Shown: positions 54,479 through 63,379, counted from the first letter of the stretch. The stretch: DNA of 64,000 nucleotides from Chitinophaga hostae (GCF_018224885.1 NZ_JAGTXB010000002.1:1-64000), one strand, 5' to 3'. Translations and numbers: made by a program. Notes: generated by a model not told the origin, from the letters alone.

Positions 54479-55075
54479 TTACAGCTTAACGGTTGCCACC
54501 TCACCTTCCTTTGTAATTTCCACGAAAGCTTTTTCCAGGTCATTGGTTTCATAGAACAGCTTAAATTCTTCATAAATGGGTTCCCGGTAGTGCGAGAGCG
54601 TTTGGCCCATAACGTTAAAAGTATAAGTATCGCTTTCTCCTACCTGGTTCAGCATTTTTTTCATCCTTTGTTGTCTTACCATGGTTTGCAAATAATACTT
54701 TCCCGGCTTCAAATTCCTGAATGAAAAAGTCCCATCTTTGTCAGCAGCTTTGGCAAGGATGCGATATGAATATGCCTCCGGCGACATTACTGCGAATGTC
54801 TTACCTTTTTTATTCTTCTTCTGAAGCTCATACCATTCATTGAAATAGGCCGTGCATGGGAAAAGTGTTATTTCGATTCCCAAATAGGTATTATCGGGTC
54901 GTTTTTTCAGCTTTTTAACCACTCCGTTAATTGTACAGGTGCCTGGTTCCAGCAGGCGCTTGGCCTCAGTCTCATTAAAAGTGCTGCCGGGAAGAATTGG
55001 TTTAGGATCATTCTGCGCATTTGCAACGGCGCAATGAAAAAAGAGCAGCGTGAAAAGAGGCCATACCCGCTTCAT
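54479..55075 (-). CDS. Secreted protein with carboxypeptidase-like regulatory fold
   Basis: A 198-residue exported protein (signal peptide 1-20). The middle contains AADKDGTFSFRNLKPGKYYLQTMV, the typical closing strands of a carboxypeptidase-D-like/SpaA-like beta-sandwich, after CTINGVVKKLKKRPDNTYLGIEITL. Such domains are structural; no catalytic site is seen. It is upstream of and co-transcribed with the LRR gene. Confidence 0.65.
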   Translation of the reverse strand: MKRVWPLFTLLFFHCAVANAQNDPKPILPGSTFNETEAKRLLEPGTCTINGVVKKLKKRPDNTYLGIEITLFPCTAYFNEWYELQKKNKKGKTFAVMSPEAYSYRILAKAADKDGTFSFRNLKPGKYYLQTMVRQQRMKKMLNQVGESDTYTFNVMGQTLSHYREPIYEEFKLFYETNDLEKAFVEITKEGEVATVKL

Positions 55076-55174
55076 AAGTTGTAGCGTTTAAAACAAGTAA
55101 ATTTATGGAAACTATATTGGCAAATAAGTGGGTAAAAAGGGAATATCTGCCAACAGCCCAGTATGTTTTTTCAT

Positions 55175-55636
55175 CTATTGAAAATCGTAAACTTTAGTAA
55201 AAGTCGTAGTAGTGTAGGCCTGCTGAATCGCTGTTTGCTCTTTCCCGTCAATTACGGACGCTATTTTAATAGAAAAGCTATGACCTGCTGCGCTGAATCC
55301 GCCCATTGAAATAGAGGTTATAGCTACAGGAACTACTGTTTCGATTGTTACCGGCCCGGATATCAGCGTCGATTGATCTATCGCAAAACCTTTTTGGTTA
55401 GTCTGGGCAACGCCATTTAACTTGTAAAGTGTTGGCTCGGTACCATTGATGGTTCCCCCGGAAATAGTGGTCTTTAAATAATCAGCTGGGGTAAGGCCAG
55501 TGGCTGTAATGGTTAACTTCATAGTCTTGCCTTTGGGCAGATCGGGCGTGTCGTCTCCGTTATTGTTTTTTGAGCAGGCGGTGAATAACGCTGCGACCAG
55601 TAAAATGGATAGCGATAAAGACAATATACGTTTCAT
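55175..55636 (-). CDS. Lipoprotein of unknown function
   Basis: A 153-residue lipoprotein (lipobox FTAC, Cys20 approximately) with an Asn/Asp-rich linker followed by one beta-sandwich-like domain (MKLTITATGLTPADYLKTTI...GPVTIETVVPVAITSISMGG). I recognise no family. ATG 55636 is used because it starts the signal peptide and lies about 24 nt after the predicted transcription start. It has its own promoter. Confidence 0.65.
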   Translation of the reverse strand: MKRILSLSLSILLVAALFTACSKNNNGDDTPDLPKGKTMKLTITATGLTPADYLKTTISGGTINGTEPTLYKLNGVAQTNQKGFAIDQSTLISGPVTIETVVPVAITSISMGGFSAAGHSFSIKIASVIDGKEQTAIQQAYTTTTFTKVYDFQ

Positions 55637-55665
55637 CGGAATATTTTTAGTGATTAAAGATGGAT

Positions 55666-55697
55666 CAAAATTATTGATGGGGAACCTCCCTGGCAAT
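55666..55697 (-). promoter_or_regulatory. Promoter of the lipoprotein gene
   Basis: On the minus strand ATTG-N20-TAATTTTG, with an exact TAnnTTTG -7 box at 55666-55673. Confidence 0.6.
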
Positions 55698-55792
55698 AGC
55701 TATAAATCATCATTTTTTTTCTGCATGTGGTTCATTTGCTATTGTTTTGATATTTTTATAAGAACAAAAAGGAGCTAATGAAATAGCTGTAT

Positions 55793-57742
55793 ATGAAGTT
55801 TAAAACAGGATTATTGGTGGTACTTTATGTTGTGGTGTGCAATAGTTTTGCTAATGCGCAACAGCAACATGTTGCAGACAGCCTGGTATCAATGTTTAAT
55901 ATGGAGAAAACCGATACGGCCAAGCTCACCATCTTGACAAGACTGATCAAAGAATATATCAAAACCGGGCAGATTGACGAGGCCAAACGAACACTGCATA
56001 TACTGCTCCCTTTGGCGAATAAATCCGGTGATAGCATCTACCTGGGATCAGCTTACAACACAGGTTCCTATGTATATGCGTCGGAGGCCAATGCAGACAG
56101 CATACAGTATTACGCGGGGAAGGCGCTCAGTGTATTGCAGAATGCCAGGGGGATAAGGGCCATAAAGCTAAAAGTTATGGCCAATAATAACCTGGCTGTT
56201 TCCTTTTCTACCAGTGGAAATATGAAAAAAGCCATTGAAGTGCTGATTGCTAACTTGTCGCTTATCAAAGCTACCGGGGACGATAATCTTTACCAGGCTA
56301 CCATCAATAACATCTCGGCAAGTTTTACGATGACGAGGGATGACGTCAACGCCTATAAATATATGTTACAGGACATCGAGCTGGTAGAAAAGCCGGGGAT
56401 GTCGTTAGTGGCCAGGGTCTATGCATATACCAACGCAGCGCTTGTTTGTAGTAATCTTAAAAAGTTTGACGATCAAAAAAAGTATTTGGATAAAGCCAAA
56501 GAAGCATTGCAGGATCTGGGCGAGTCGCCGCTTTGGGGGCGATATTACGCTTTTGAAGCGACATACTATGCCAATACGCAGCAATATGGTGAAGCTATGT
56601 CGGGCGCTCAGAAAGCATTAGACCTATCGAAGGAGTACCCGGAACGATCCAATATCTATATGGCTTATGAGGCTATTCGTACGGTCCAGGACTCTATGAA
56701 GCATTACGACAAGGCCCGGACTGCAGCGCAGCAGCTGTTTGAAATGAGCAAGGAAGATCACTATACAGAGATGATGATTAGCGCGGCAGGATATATCGCC
56801 GATTTTTCCGCCGACTTAGGTGATTACAAAACCGCGTTTCTGTACATGAAGCAATATGAGCAGATAAAAGACAGCGTACAGTCGCAACAAAATACACAGC
56901 GGATCAATGAGCTTGAAACTCATTTGCGCACCTCGCAAAAAGAAGAAAAGATCGTCCGTTTGGAACTGGAGAAAAAGAGAACATCACTTCAAATCAAAAA
57001 TCAAAGACTGACCAATATCCTTTTGGGAGCAACATGTCTGTTAATGTTCATTGTGCTTACCCTCTTCTACTTCTTTTACCGGAATAAAAAGCGCACCGCA
57101 GCGCAAAGAGAAAAATTAAAGATAACAGAAATGATACTCAGCACCCAGGAGGCGGAAAGAGAACGGATTGCGCGGGATCTGCATGATGGCCTGGTAGGCT
57201 CACTTTCCGGAATTAAAATGAATTTGGCCATGATAGCCTATAAACAGGTGGACGGTGATGTCAAAATTGCTGTTACCCGTTCGGCCAGCCAATTGGGCGA
57301 CTCCATCCAGGAGCTGAGACATATTGCACACAATATGATGCCTGAAATGTTGTTGCGTCTGGGGCTGGAAGCGGCATTGAAAGATCTTTGTCACCTGTTG
57401 GAATCTGCAGGCATTCTTGTGCAACGTGAATTCATTAACCTGGAGCAGACCATTGCTTTAGATAAGCAAGTAGTCATTTATCGCATTGTGCAGGAACTTT
57501 TTGGCAATATTGTGAGACACGCCAGGGCGTCCACCGTATTTTTCCAATGCGCACGCCAGTCCAATATGTTTTTAATAACGGTGGAAGATGATGGTATCGG
57601 CATGAACAATGCCAACAACACAACGGGGATTGGTATGAAAAGCACTGAAAGCCGCGTGCATTATCTGAACGGGACTATTGATATTGGTCCTGTGAAAGCA
57701 GGTAAAGGAACCTCTATAAATATACAGTTGTATGTCGCATAG
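55793..57742 (+). CDS. TPR-containing sensor histidine kinase (NarL-system type)
   Basis: A 649-residue kinase. In order: signal peptide (1-23), periplasmic TPR repeats (about 30-370), coiled coil (370-400), one TM helix (about 405-428), and a HisKA_3 dimerisation domain with His464 in ERIARDLHDGLVGSLSG. The HATPase_c domain (VIYRIVQELFGNIVRHARAS, VEDDGIGMNN, GIGMKSTESRVHYLNG) closes the protein. Periplasmic TPRs suggest sensing through a protein partner. It overlaps the response regulator by 11 nt. The kinase has no extra receiver domain. Confidence 0.93.
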   Translation: MKFKTGLLVVLYVVVCNSFANAQQQHVADSLVSMFNMEKTDTAKLTILTRLIKEYIKTGQIDEAKRTLHILLPLANKSGDSIYLGSAYNTGSYVYASEANADSIQYYAGKALSVLQNARGIRAIKLKVMANNNLAVSFSTSGNMKKAIEVLIANLSLIKATGDDNLYQATINNISASFTMTRDDVNAYKYMLQDIELVEKPGMSLVARVYAYTNAALVCSNLKKFDDQKKYLDKAKEALQDLGESPLWGRYYAFEATYYANTQQYGEAMSGAQKALDLSKEYPERSNIYMAYEAIRTVQDSMKHYDKARTAAQQLFEMSKEDHYTEMMISAAGYIADFSADLGDYKTAFLYMKQYEQIKDSVQSQQNTQRINELETHLRTSQKEEKIVRLELEKKRTSLQIKNQRLTNILLGATCLLMFIVLTLFYFFYRNKKRTAAQREKLKITEMILSTQEAERERIARDLHDGLVGSLSGIKMNLAMIAYKQVDGDVKIAVTRSASQLGDSIQELRHIAHNMMPEMLLRLGLEAALKDLCHLLESAGILVQREFINLEQTIALDKQVVIYRIVQELFGNIVRHARASTVFFQCARQSNMFLITVEDDGIGMNNANNTTGIGMKSTESRVHYLNGTIDIGPVKAGKGTSINIQLYVA

Positions 57743-58370
57743 CAAAAAAACGATAGCAATCGTTGATGACCATCCAATTGTGCTGGATGGACTGGTGCAA
57801 TTGTTGGACAGCGAAGATGGATTTATAGTAAGTGGCAGCTTTACCAAGGGACAATTCCTGCTGGACTTTTTGAAGAACAATCAACCTGATATTATCCTGC
57901 TGGACATTGGTTTGCCTGACATCAATGGATTAGAATTATTCGACTCAATAAAGATGCTTGCTCCCGGTACTATCATTCTGACCTTTAGTAATTATATTGA
58001 ACGCAGCGCTATCACGCAGATGCTTGGGAAAGGTGTAAACGGCTACATATCGAAAAGTACGCCGCCTATGGAAATCATTCGTTGTCTTTACAGGGCGCTC
58101 GAAGGTCAATTGGCCCTAAGCCCGGAAGTAGAGTATATTGTCAAATCTGAAAAACAACTTTCTTCAGATGAGCAAGCAGTGCGCATATCAGTCAGGGAGA
58201 GAGAAATACTATTGTTGATTGCATCGGGCATTACCTCCTCGCAGATAGCCAAGAAATTATTTTTAAGTAAGTTTACTATAAATAATCACCGTAAAAACCT
58301 GCTTCAGAAATTAAAAGTAAAGAATGTGGCAGAACTAATTTCCGAGGCAACAAGGCTGGAGCTGATATAG
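57732..58370 (+). CDS. NarL/LuxR-family response regulator
   Basis: A 212-residue regulator. The receiver domain has phospho-acceptor Asp58 (IILLDIGLPDINGLE), acidic pocket DDH at 12-14 and the conserved Lys near KSTPP. The C-terminal LuxR HTH is VREREILLLIASGITSSQIAKKLFLSKFTINNHRKNLLQKL. It partners with the overlapping histidine kinase. Targets are unknown. Confidence 0.93.
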   Translation: MSHSKKTIAIVDDHPIVLDGLVQLLDSEDGFIVSGSFTKGQFLLDFLKNNQPDIILLDIGLPDINGLELFDSIKMLAPGTIILTFSNYIERSAITQMLGKGVNGYISKSTPPMEIIRCLYRALEGQLALSPEVEYIVKSEKQLSSDEQAVRISVREREILLLIASGITSSQIAKKLFLSKFTINNHRKNLLQKLKVKNVAELISEATRLELI

Positions 58371-58450
58371 TTTTTGAGAGTTTGAAGCGGGTATCAATTC
58401 TTCGCGTTATTGGCCAAATATGGCTTATGCAGCAGGTATAAAAGACAAAA

Positions 58451-58480
58451 AAAACATAGAACTTGTATTCTATGGGTTTT
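58451..58480 (+). terminator. Terminator after the two-component system
   Basis: Stem AAAACATAGAA with TTCTATGGGTTTT (two bulged G) followed by a T-rich CTTAATCTTT. Confidence 0.6.
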
Positions 58481-58572
58481 CTTAATCTTTCGTAGGGAGA
58501 GGGAGAGAATGGTTGAACCGATTCCTGTTTAGCTTCAACATTACACGTTAAGAATCCCCTTTGGAATATATG

Positions 58573-58670
58573 ATGCGGTGAATAGAGTATATATTCTCCG
58601 CATTTTTTGCGTAGAATAACCTTGTAATGCGGAGATTATGTGCTATATTCGACGCAAAAAATGCGTAGAA
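58573..58670 (+). promoter_or_regulatory. Duplicated operator array of the fic gene
   Basis: Two copies of a 45-bp module start at 58573 and 58627, 54 bp apart (30 of 45 positions agree). Each module has a half-site TGCGG(T/A)GA(A/T) and a 23-bp inverted repeat. The first inverted repeat, TTCTCCGCA-N5-TGCGTAGAA (58594-58616), is perfect apart from its spacer. The second, TTCGACGCA-N5-TGCGTAGAA (58648-58670), has one mismatched pair. The spacer is T5 in the first and A5 in the second. The last half-site ends on the A of the fic start codon, so a bound repressor would block both transcription and translation initiation. Confidence 0.75.
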
Positions 58671-59773
58671 TGTATATTCATCTATTAAAAAAATGGCCCA
58701 AATTTCAATGGGATAACAATATAATCACCCCTCTCTTAGCGGAAGTTCGTTATCAGCAGGGACGACTTTTAGGCCGAATGGAAGGACTTGGTTTTGCGTT
58801 ACAGGAACAAGCCAACTTACAAACGCTGACGTTGGATGTCTTAAAGTCCAGTGAAATCGAAGGCGAAATATTGGACACTGACCAAGTACGCTCATCCATT
58901 GCGCGACGCCTTGGAATTGATATTGCAGGATTGGTTCCGGCGGATCGTAATGTTGAGGGTGTTGTCGAAATGATGTTGGATGCTACGCAACGTTATTCCA
59001 TCGCTCTAAGCCAAGAACGGCTCTTTGGCTGGCACGCGGCTCTATTTCCTACGGGATACAGTGGTATACATAAGATTGTCGTCGCAGCCTGGCGAAACAA
59101 TACCAGAGAAGATCCAATGCAAGTTGTCTCCGGTCCGATGGGCCGCGAAACGGTGCATTTTCAAGCACCGGATGCCGAGCGTCTTCAACATGAAATGGAC
59201 TTTTTTTTTACGTGGCTCAATTCAGGGGAAAACATAGACCCCATGTTAAAAGCAGCAATAGCGCATTTATGGTTCGTGACAATTCACCCGTTTGACGATG
59301 GTAATGGACGTATTGCCCGCGCCATCACAGATATGATGCTTGCTCGGGCTGATAATAGCAACAAACGTTTTTACAGCATGTCAACACAAATCAGGGCCGA
59401 GCGAAAAGCGTATTACGATATTCTGGAAAACACGCAAAAAGGATCACTTGATATCACAGAATGGCTGGAATGGTTTCTTGCCTGTCTAAATCGCTCGATT
59501 ACTGCAACAGACACGACATTAGCGACCGTTAAGAGGAAGGCAAAGTTTTGGGAACGCACTACAACCCAAACAATCAATGACAGGCAAAAACTTATGTTGA
59601 ATAAATTGCTTGACGGGTTTGAGGGAAAATTAACTTCGGCCAAATGGGGAATCATCACGAAGGTTTCACAAGATACAGCCATTCGCGATATTCAAGATTT
59701 AATAGAACGCGACTTACTAGTAAAAGAAGACGCAGGAGGAAGAAGCACAAGCTATCTATTAAAAGAAAAATGA
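58670..59773 (+). CDS. Fic-family AMP-transferase with DUF4172 and C-terminal winged helix
   Basis: A 367-residue Fic protein that would transfer AMP (or another nucleotide moiety) from a nucleotide to a target hydroxyl. The complete active site is HPFDDGNGRIAR (His206-Arg217). The N-terminal DUF4172 domain (MYIHLLKKWPKFQWD) contains the inhibitory motif S60-SEI-E64-G65, [S/T]xxxE[G/N], so this is a class II self-inhibited Fic. The last about 80 residues look like a winged helix (LTSAKWGIITKVSQDTAIRDIQDLIERDLLVKED), allowing DNA binding and autoregulation. Start 58670 matches the family N-terminus and lies on the operator; in-frame ATG 58661 is the alternative. Confidence 0.92.
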   Translation: MYIHLLKKWPKFQWDNNIITPLLAEVRYQQGRLLGRMEGLGFALQEQANLQTLTLDVLKSSEIEGEILDTDQVRSSIARRLGIDIAGLVPADRNVEGVVEMMLDATQRYSIALSQERLFGWHAALFPTGYSGIHKIVVAAWRNNTREDPMQVVSGPMGRETVHFQAPDAERLQHEMDFFFTWLNSGENIDPMLKAAIAHLWFVTIHPFDDGNGRIARAITDMMLARADNSNKRFYSMSTQIRAERKAYYDILENTQKGSLDITEWLEWFLACLNRSITATDTTLATVKRKAKFWERTTTQTINDRQKLMLNKLLDGFEGKLTSAKWGIITKVSQDTAIRDIQDLIERDLLVKEDAGGRSTSYLLKEK

Positions 59774-59814
59774 ACATAAAAGCTGCGGCAAATACTTCTC
59801 AGGTTGGATTAAAC

Positions 59815-60190
59815 GGGACTATTTCAGTAAGTGTGTAAACTTAAAGATCGGGGATCAAAATAATATTTAGATTCTTACTCTTTTATCAAAAATAGTTAAA
59901 AACTGATTTAGGACCATGCCCCAGTTTCTAATGGGCATGGTCCATTTTTTTGATACTTCCCATAGGGCCAGGTATACTGATTTAAGGACAGCTTCGTCAG
60001 TAGGGAAGGATAGCCTGTTTTTGGTATATTTTCTAATTTTGCCGTTCAGATTTTCGATGAGATTGGTCGTGTAGATAATCTGTCTGATCTCCATGGGGAA
60101 GTCAAAAAAGACAGTGAGGTCTTCCCAGTTTTCCCGCCAGCTTTTGATCATCTTATTTCGGTTGTAGAGATAGACAACCCCGAGCAAAGA
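59815..60190 (-). mobile_element. IS256-family remnant (transposase C-terminus plus one terminal repeat)
   Basis: The minus-strand frame 60187 to 59867 encodes the last about 100 residues of an IS256-type transposase ([58 protein letters not shown]). The Glu of the DDE triad and earlier parts are missing. Downstream, 59815-59840 (GGGACTATTTCAG...GTGTGTAAAC) has the form of an IS256 terminal inverted repeat, so that end is intact. The other end is cut near 60155-60190, where similarity stops and a TAG follows. The element is dead and marks a past deletion or insertion here. Confidence 0.8.
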
Positions 60191-60256
60191 TTGCTAAAGA
60201 GGTGAGCCAAGATTATGGAATTCTTCGATGTGCAGCAGAACATAATCTTATTAATT

Positions 60257-60379
60257 ATGACCAGAAATCAGTTAGTCTAGCTAGTAAGAAGAATCGCTGC
60301 TGCGGATGGCACTGAGCAACAACTTGACGAAATGCTTCAACTATTGGAGAAAAATGTGCCGGACACGGAGGTGTTTCTG
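60257..60379 (+). pseudogene. Bacteriocin (colicin-type nuclease) immunity protein pseudogene
   Basis: The frame reads MTRNQLV, an in-frame TAG at 60278-60280, then LVRRIAAADGTEQQLDEMLQ and LLEKNVPDTEV, after which similarity stops. This matches the first two-thirds of small colicin E-type immunity proteins (ELVxKIxxADGTEEExDEMxxLLExNVPHP), but the conserved C-terminal SDLIFxP part is lost. The TAG and the altered C-terminus make it non-functional. The open stretch just before it (60188-60256, [20 protein letters not shown]) may be debris of a partner gene but I cannot assign it. Confidence 0.55.
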
Positions 60380-60408
60380 ACCACCAAACCCACCACCACG
60401 CCCAAACG

Positions 60409-60451
60409 AAAAAGCCGCAAACCCTTTACTGTAAAGTGTTTGCGGCTTTTT
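60409..60451. terminator. Terminator of elongator tRNA-Met
   Basis: A 14-bp perfect stem (AAAAAGCCGCAAAC with GTTTGCGGCTTTTT), 5 nt after the tRNA 3' end on the minus strand. It has T runs on both sides and so is bidirectional. Confidence 0.9.
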
Positions 60452-60456
60452 ATCTG

Positions 60457-60530
60457 TAGCGAGATCGGGAGTTGAACCCGAGACCTTTGGGTTATGAATC
60501 CAACGCTCTAACCACCTGAGCTACCTCGCC
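60457..60530 (-). tRNA. Elongator tRNA-Met (CAT)
   Basis: A 74-nt cloverleaf on the minus strand. The acceptor is GGCGAGG with TCTCGCT (two G-T wobbles), the anticodon loop TTCATAA gives CAT, and the T arm is TCGGG-TTCAACT-CCCGA. Position 1-72 is paired and the anticodon stem lacks the three G:C run, so it is not an initiator. The A31-C39 mismatch in the anticodon stem is unusual. tRNA-Ile(CAU) cannot be fully excluded, but the body resembles Bacteroidota elongator tRNA-Met. CCA is not encoded. Confidence 0.85.
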
Positions 60531-60594
60531 TTTTCTTACCATTCTGACCGCTGTAACCACTATCAGTAGCGGTTGCTGCCCCAAAACGGGAGTG

Positions 60595-60626
60595 CAAAGA
60601 TAACGGCTTATAAATGAAAATTCAAA
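60595..60626 (-). promoter_or_regulatory. Promoter of elongator tRNA-Met
   Basis: On the minus strand TTTG-N20-TATCTTTG, an exact match to the Bacteroidota promoter. It lies about 65 nt before the tRNA 5' end, leaving a leader with a small hairpin (ACCGCT/AGCGGT). Confidence 0.7.
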
Positions 60627-60655
60627 ATGTATCCGGCGTTTTTTTAGATTTTTTT

Positions 60656-63178
60656 TTAAACATTGCCATCGGGAGCGGGTTTATCCCACTTTTTCAGCAG
60701 GCTGTCATCTACTGATCGTATATGCAGATCCCGTTGTGGATAAGGCATTTCGATACCCGCCTGGTTAAGGGCAGCGTAAATGAACGACATCACCTCGTTT
60801 TGAAGTCGTCCGGCATTATCCAGGTCGCCTATCCAGAAGTATACTTTGAAATTCACGGCGTTATCCCCAAAATCAGTGAGTTGAATAAAAGGAGCAGGAG
60901 CGGAGAGTATATCTTTCCGGTCAGTAAAGGCAGATTTAATAATATCAGTGACCTGGTCAATATTGCTGCCGTAACCAACGCCAAGCGTAAAGGTGATTCG
61001 CTTATTCCGGTTGGCTCTCGTCCAGTTGATCAGCTGCTGGGAAATAAAGTCGCCATTAGGTACTATGATCTCTGAGCCGTCGTAGGCGCTGATTTTACTG
61101 GAGCGGATGCCGATTTCCTTTACTACACCGGAACGGGGGCCAAGTTCTATTACATCGCCTACTTCCAGCGGTTTTTCAAAGGCAAGTATGATTCCCGAAA
61201 CGAGGTTATTAACAATATTCTGCAAGCCAAAGCCGATACCCACTCCCAATGCGCCTATCACGATGGTTAGCTTGTCCATGGGGATTCCTGAGGCGGCGAA
61301 CGCGAGCAACACGCCGCCGGCCAGTACTGCCAAACGTAAAAGCAGCAGGGCGGAACCAAACTTTGTTTTTTTGGAAGGGTTGGCGCTCTGACCAATGTTA
61401 CCAAACATATAGGCAATCAGCTGTGAGGCGATGGTGGCCACCCATATTACCAGTACAAAAATAATTATGCTGCTGAAGGTAAAGTCGGAACTCCCTATCT
61501 GGTGCCGGGAGGAAAGAAAGTCGGTGGTCGCTTCATAAATGGCGTCGTATAAATAAACGTTGCGGGTAACAATCACCAGCCAGCCCAGGGTGGCCAATAT
61601 GGTCAGGAATGTTTTCAGCTTTTTCTGTACATCCTGGTAATCCATAAAAGAGATGAAGGTACTGGAGTCTTTATTGGCCTCCACCTGAAGGTATACGGCT
61701 TCCATCAGTATTTTAACAAGGGTAAACAGGCTGAGTGCCATGACGGTATTGACTACAGCGCTGGAACCCATTATTTTGGCGGTGCCTACCCGGGCAAACA
61801 ATACCAGCAACAGGGAAAATATGCTGGTGGCAAGAAACAGCTGTAATAATGGCTGGGTGTATTTGGGCTGCGCAAAGGTGGTGAGCGATGATTCCTTTAA
61901 CAACCGGAACGCCAGTATTATGGATAATACGGCGCCTATCAGCAGGCCCCATTGCTCTGCGTAAGTTACTTCTATCAGCAGGTTATTAAGACTGTAAACA
62001 AATAACAACCCCACCAACATTAACCAGCTGTTGAATAATGTTTTTGGGAAATGGGAACGGAATATCACCGTTAAGGCAATCACAGCAAGTCCCCAGGTCA
62101 TCTCGGTAAAAAGAATGGGATAACGCACCGATAGTACGGACGACAACGTAGTGATAAACACCACGATGCTGGCCACCGGGAACCGGTAGAGGTACCTGGC
62201 GTGTTGCAGGATCGTTTCGCCTTCCTGCGCTGCATGATTCTGCCGGATTCTCCGGATATTGTTGTACACCCACCAGCCAAACAGGAGCGCCAGCAACAGC
62301 CACACAAAAAAGACCGGCCACTGGATAGAAAAAAAGATGACGAGCACCTTCGTGCTTTTATGCAGCGAGTTCTTTAATACCGGGAAAAACTCCAGCGGAT
62401 TAATACTGTCGCGGTGCGGTCTCCACAGGTAACGGGAATCCCGTTTAAACATATTGGCGGAATGCTGCTGGAGCCGGTAGTCCATGTCTTCATATAAATT
62501 CGACACGTCTATATACCGGTTGGCGACCTTGTTCTGCAGTAACCCCATTTTAATAAGATGATGCTTGTTGGCGCTGTCAACTGCATGGAATTTCAGGATC
62601 AGGTTAGTAACCTGTCCCACATAAAAGCCGTACAATTCATCTTCGGCGGGTATATTCCGCATGGCCGTATCGTTCCGGAGGGAATGAATGGTATCGTTGA
62701 TGTTAACCAACTTACCATAATATGAAACGAGCGTATTTTGCCAGGAGCTGAGTCTTCGTTGTAACTGCTCCAGCATTACCTTGTTGGTGTAAATATCGTT
62801 GATGTTGGGCGTACGACCCAGGCTGGCAATATTATATTTGATCAGTGCCAGTGAGGTATCTGCCAGTGGGAGTCCTGTGCTGATGCTGCTTGTGTCAAAT
62901 CCCCGGCGGAGAATACTCATAAGCTCATTCATCATCAGGGTATAACTTTCTATACGGTTAATGAGGATGGCTACAGAGGTATCAGACTTCTTCATCCGGA
63001 CAGTGTCTTTGGCCAGCGCGGCTATGCTTTTCCGGATGGCGGCGCTGTCTACCGCCACCATTTGAATGGTGTCCTGCTTTTTTCCACTCTTGCGGTTTTG
63101 CGCGGTCACGGGTAACATACTGCCAATAATGGTCAGCAGTAATATGGTCTGTAACAAAAATCTGATCCTGGTAATCAT
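60656..63178 (-). CDS. MscS-type mechanosensitive channel, large (MscK-like layout)
   Basis: An 840-residue inner-membrane channel. It starts with a signal peptide (MITRIRFLLQTILLLTIIGSMLPVTAQ), then a periplasmic helical domain (about 30-270) and about eight extra TM helices. The MscS core follows: pore helix region IVIGALGVGIGFGLQNIVNNLVSGIILAFEKPLEVGDVIEL, the beta domain with KISAYDGSEIIVPNGDFISQQLINWTR, and the C-terminal alpha/beta part ending MPYPQRDLHI. It releases solutes on hypo-osmotic shock. The size is nearer to MscK/MscM types than to small MscS. Start 63178 is at the signal peptide; the open frame to 63238 adds unlike residues. Confidence 0.92.
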   Translation of the reverse strand: MITRIRFLLQTILLLTIIGSMLPVTAQNRKSGKKQDTIQMVAVDSAAIRKSIAALAKDTVRMKKSDTSVAILINRIESYTLMMNELMSILRRGFDTSSISTGLPLADTSLALIKYNIASLGRTPNINDIYTNKVMLEQLQRRLSSWQNTLVSYYGKLVNINDTIHSLRNDTAMRNIPAEDELYGFYVGQVTNLILKFHAVDSANKHHLIKMGLLQNKVANRYIDVSNLYEDMDYRLQQHSANMFKRDSRYLWRPHRDSINPLEFFPVLKNSLHKSTKVLVIFFSIQWPVFFVWLLLALLFGWWVYNNIRRIRQNHAAQEGETILQHARYLYRFPVASIVVFITTLSSVLSVRYPILFTEMTWGLAVIALTVIFRSHFPKTLFNSWLMLVGLLFVYSLNNLLIEVTYAEQWGLLIGAVLSIILAFRLLKESSLTTFAQPKYTQPLLQLFLATSIFSLLLVLFARVGTAKIMGSSAVVNTVMALSLFTLVKILMEAVYLQVEANKDSSTFISFMDYQDVQKKLKTFLTILATLGWLVIVTRNVYLYDAIYEATTDFLSSRHQIGSSDFTFSSIIIFVLVIWVATIASQLIAYMFGNIGQSANPSKKTKFGSALLLLRLAVLAGGVLLAFAASGIPMDKLTIVIGALGVGIGFGLQNIVNNLVSGIILAFEKPLEVGDVIELGPRSGVVKEIGIRSSKISAYDGSEIIVPNGDFISQQLINWTRANRNKRITFTLGVGYGSNIDQVTDIIKSAFTDRKDILSAPAPFIQLTDFGDNAVNFKVYFWIGDLDNAGRLQNEVMSFIYAALNQAGIEMPYPQRDLHIRSVDDSLLKKWDKPAPDGNV

Positions 63179-63230
63179 ATAATCCGGCGTATAATTTCCT
63201 GCACGAGGCAGAAACAGGTAATCTCTAAGG

Positions 63231-63260
63231 AGGAACATTTATTTCCATCTAAATGTTCCT
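63231..63260. promoter_or_regulatory. Inverted repeat between divergent channel and glpD genes
   Basis: AGGAACATTT and AAATGTTCCT are perfect 10-bp arms around a 10-nt loop, 53 bp before the channel start and about 120 bp before glpD. No T-run follows. It is a candidate operator. Confidence 0.45.
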
Positions 63261-63317
63261 GAATTTAAAACTTTTACGGCGGCCGGCCGTTAAGTTTTTT
63301 GGAACAGTGCTTTAACT

Positions 63318-63348
63318 TTTGCTCAGTAGCCGATTACGCACTATTTTG
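63318..63348 (+). promoter_or_regulatory. Promoter of glpD
   Basis: TTTG-N20-TATTTTG. The -7 element is one base shorter than TAnnTTTG. It would start transcription near 63356, about 24 nt before the ATG. Confidence 0.5.
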
Positions 63349-63379
63349 TAAGTAAATGCTATACCAAGAAAATTAGCTT

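Noticed and set aside
58573..58670. CRISPR-like repeats before fic
   Set aside because: Only two imperfect copies with internal dyad symmetry and no spacers or cas genes; better explained as operators.
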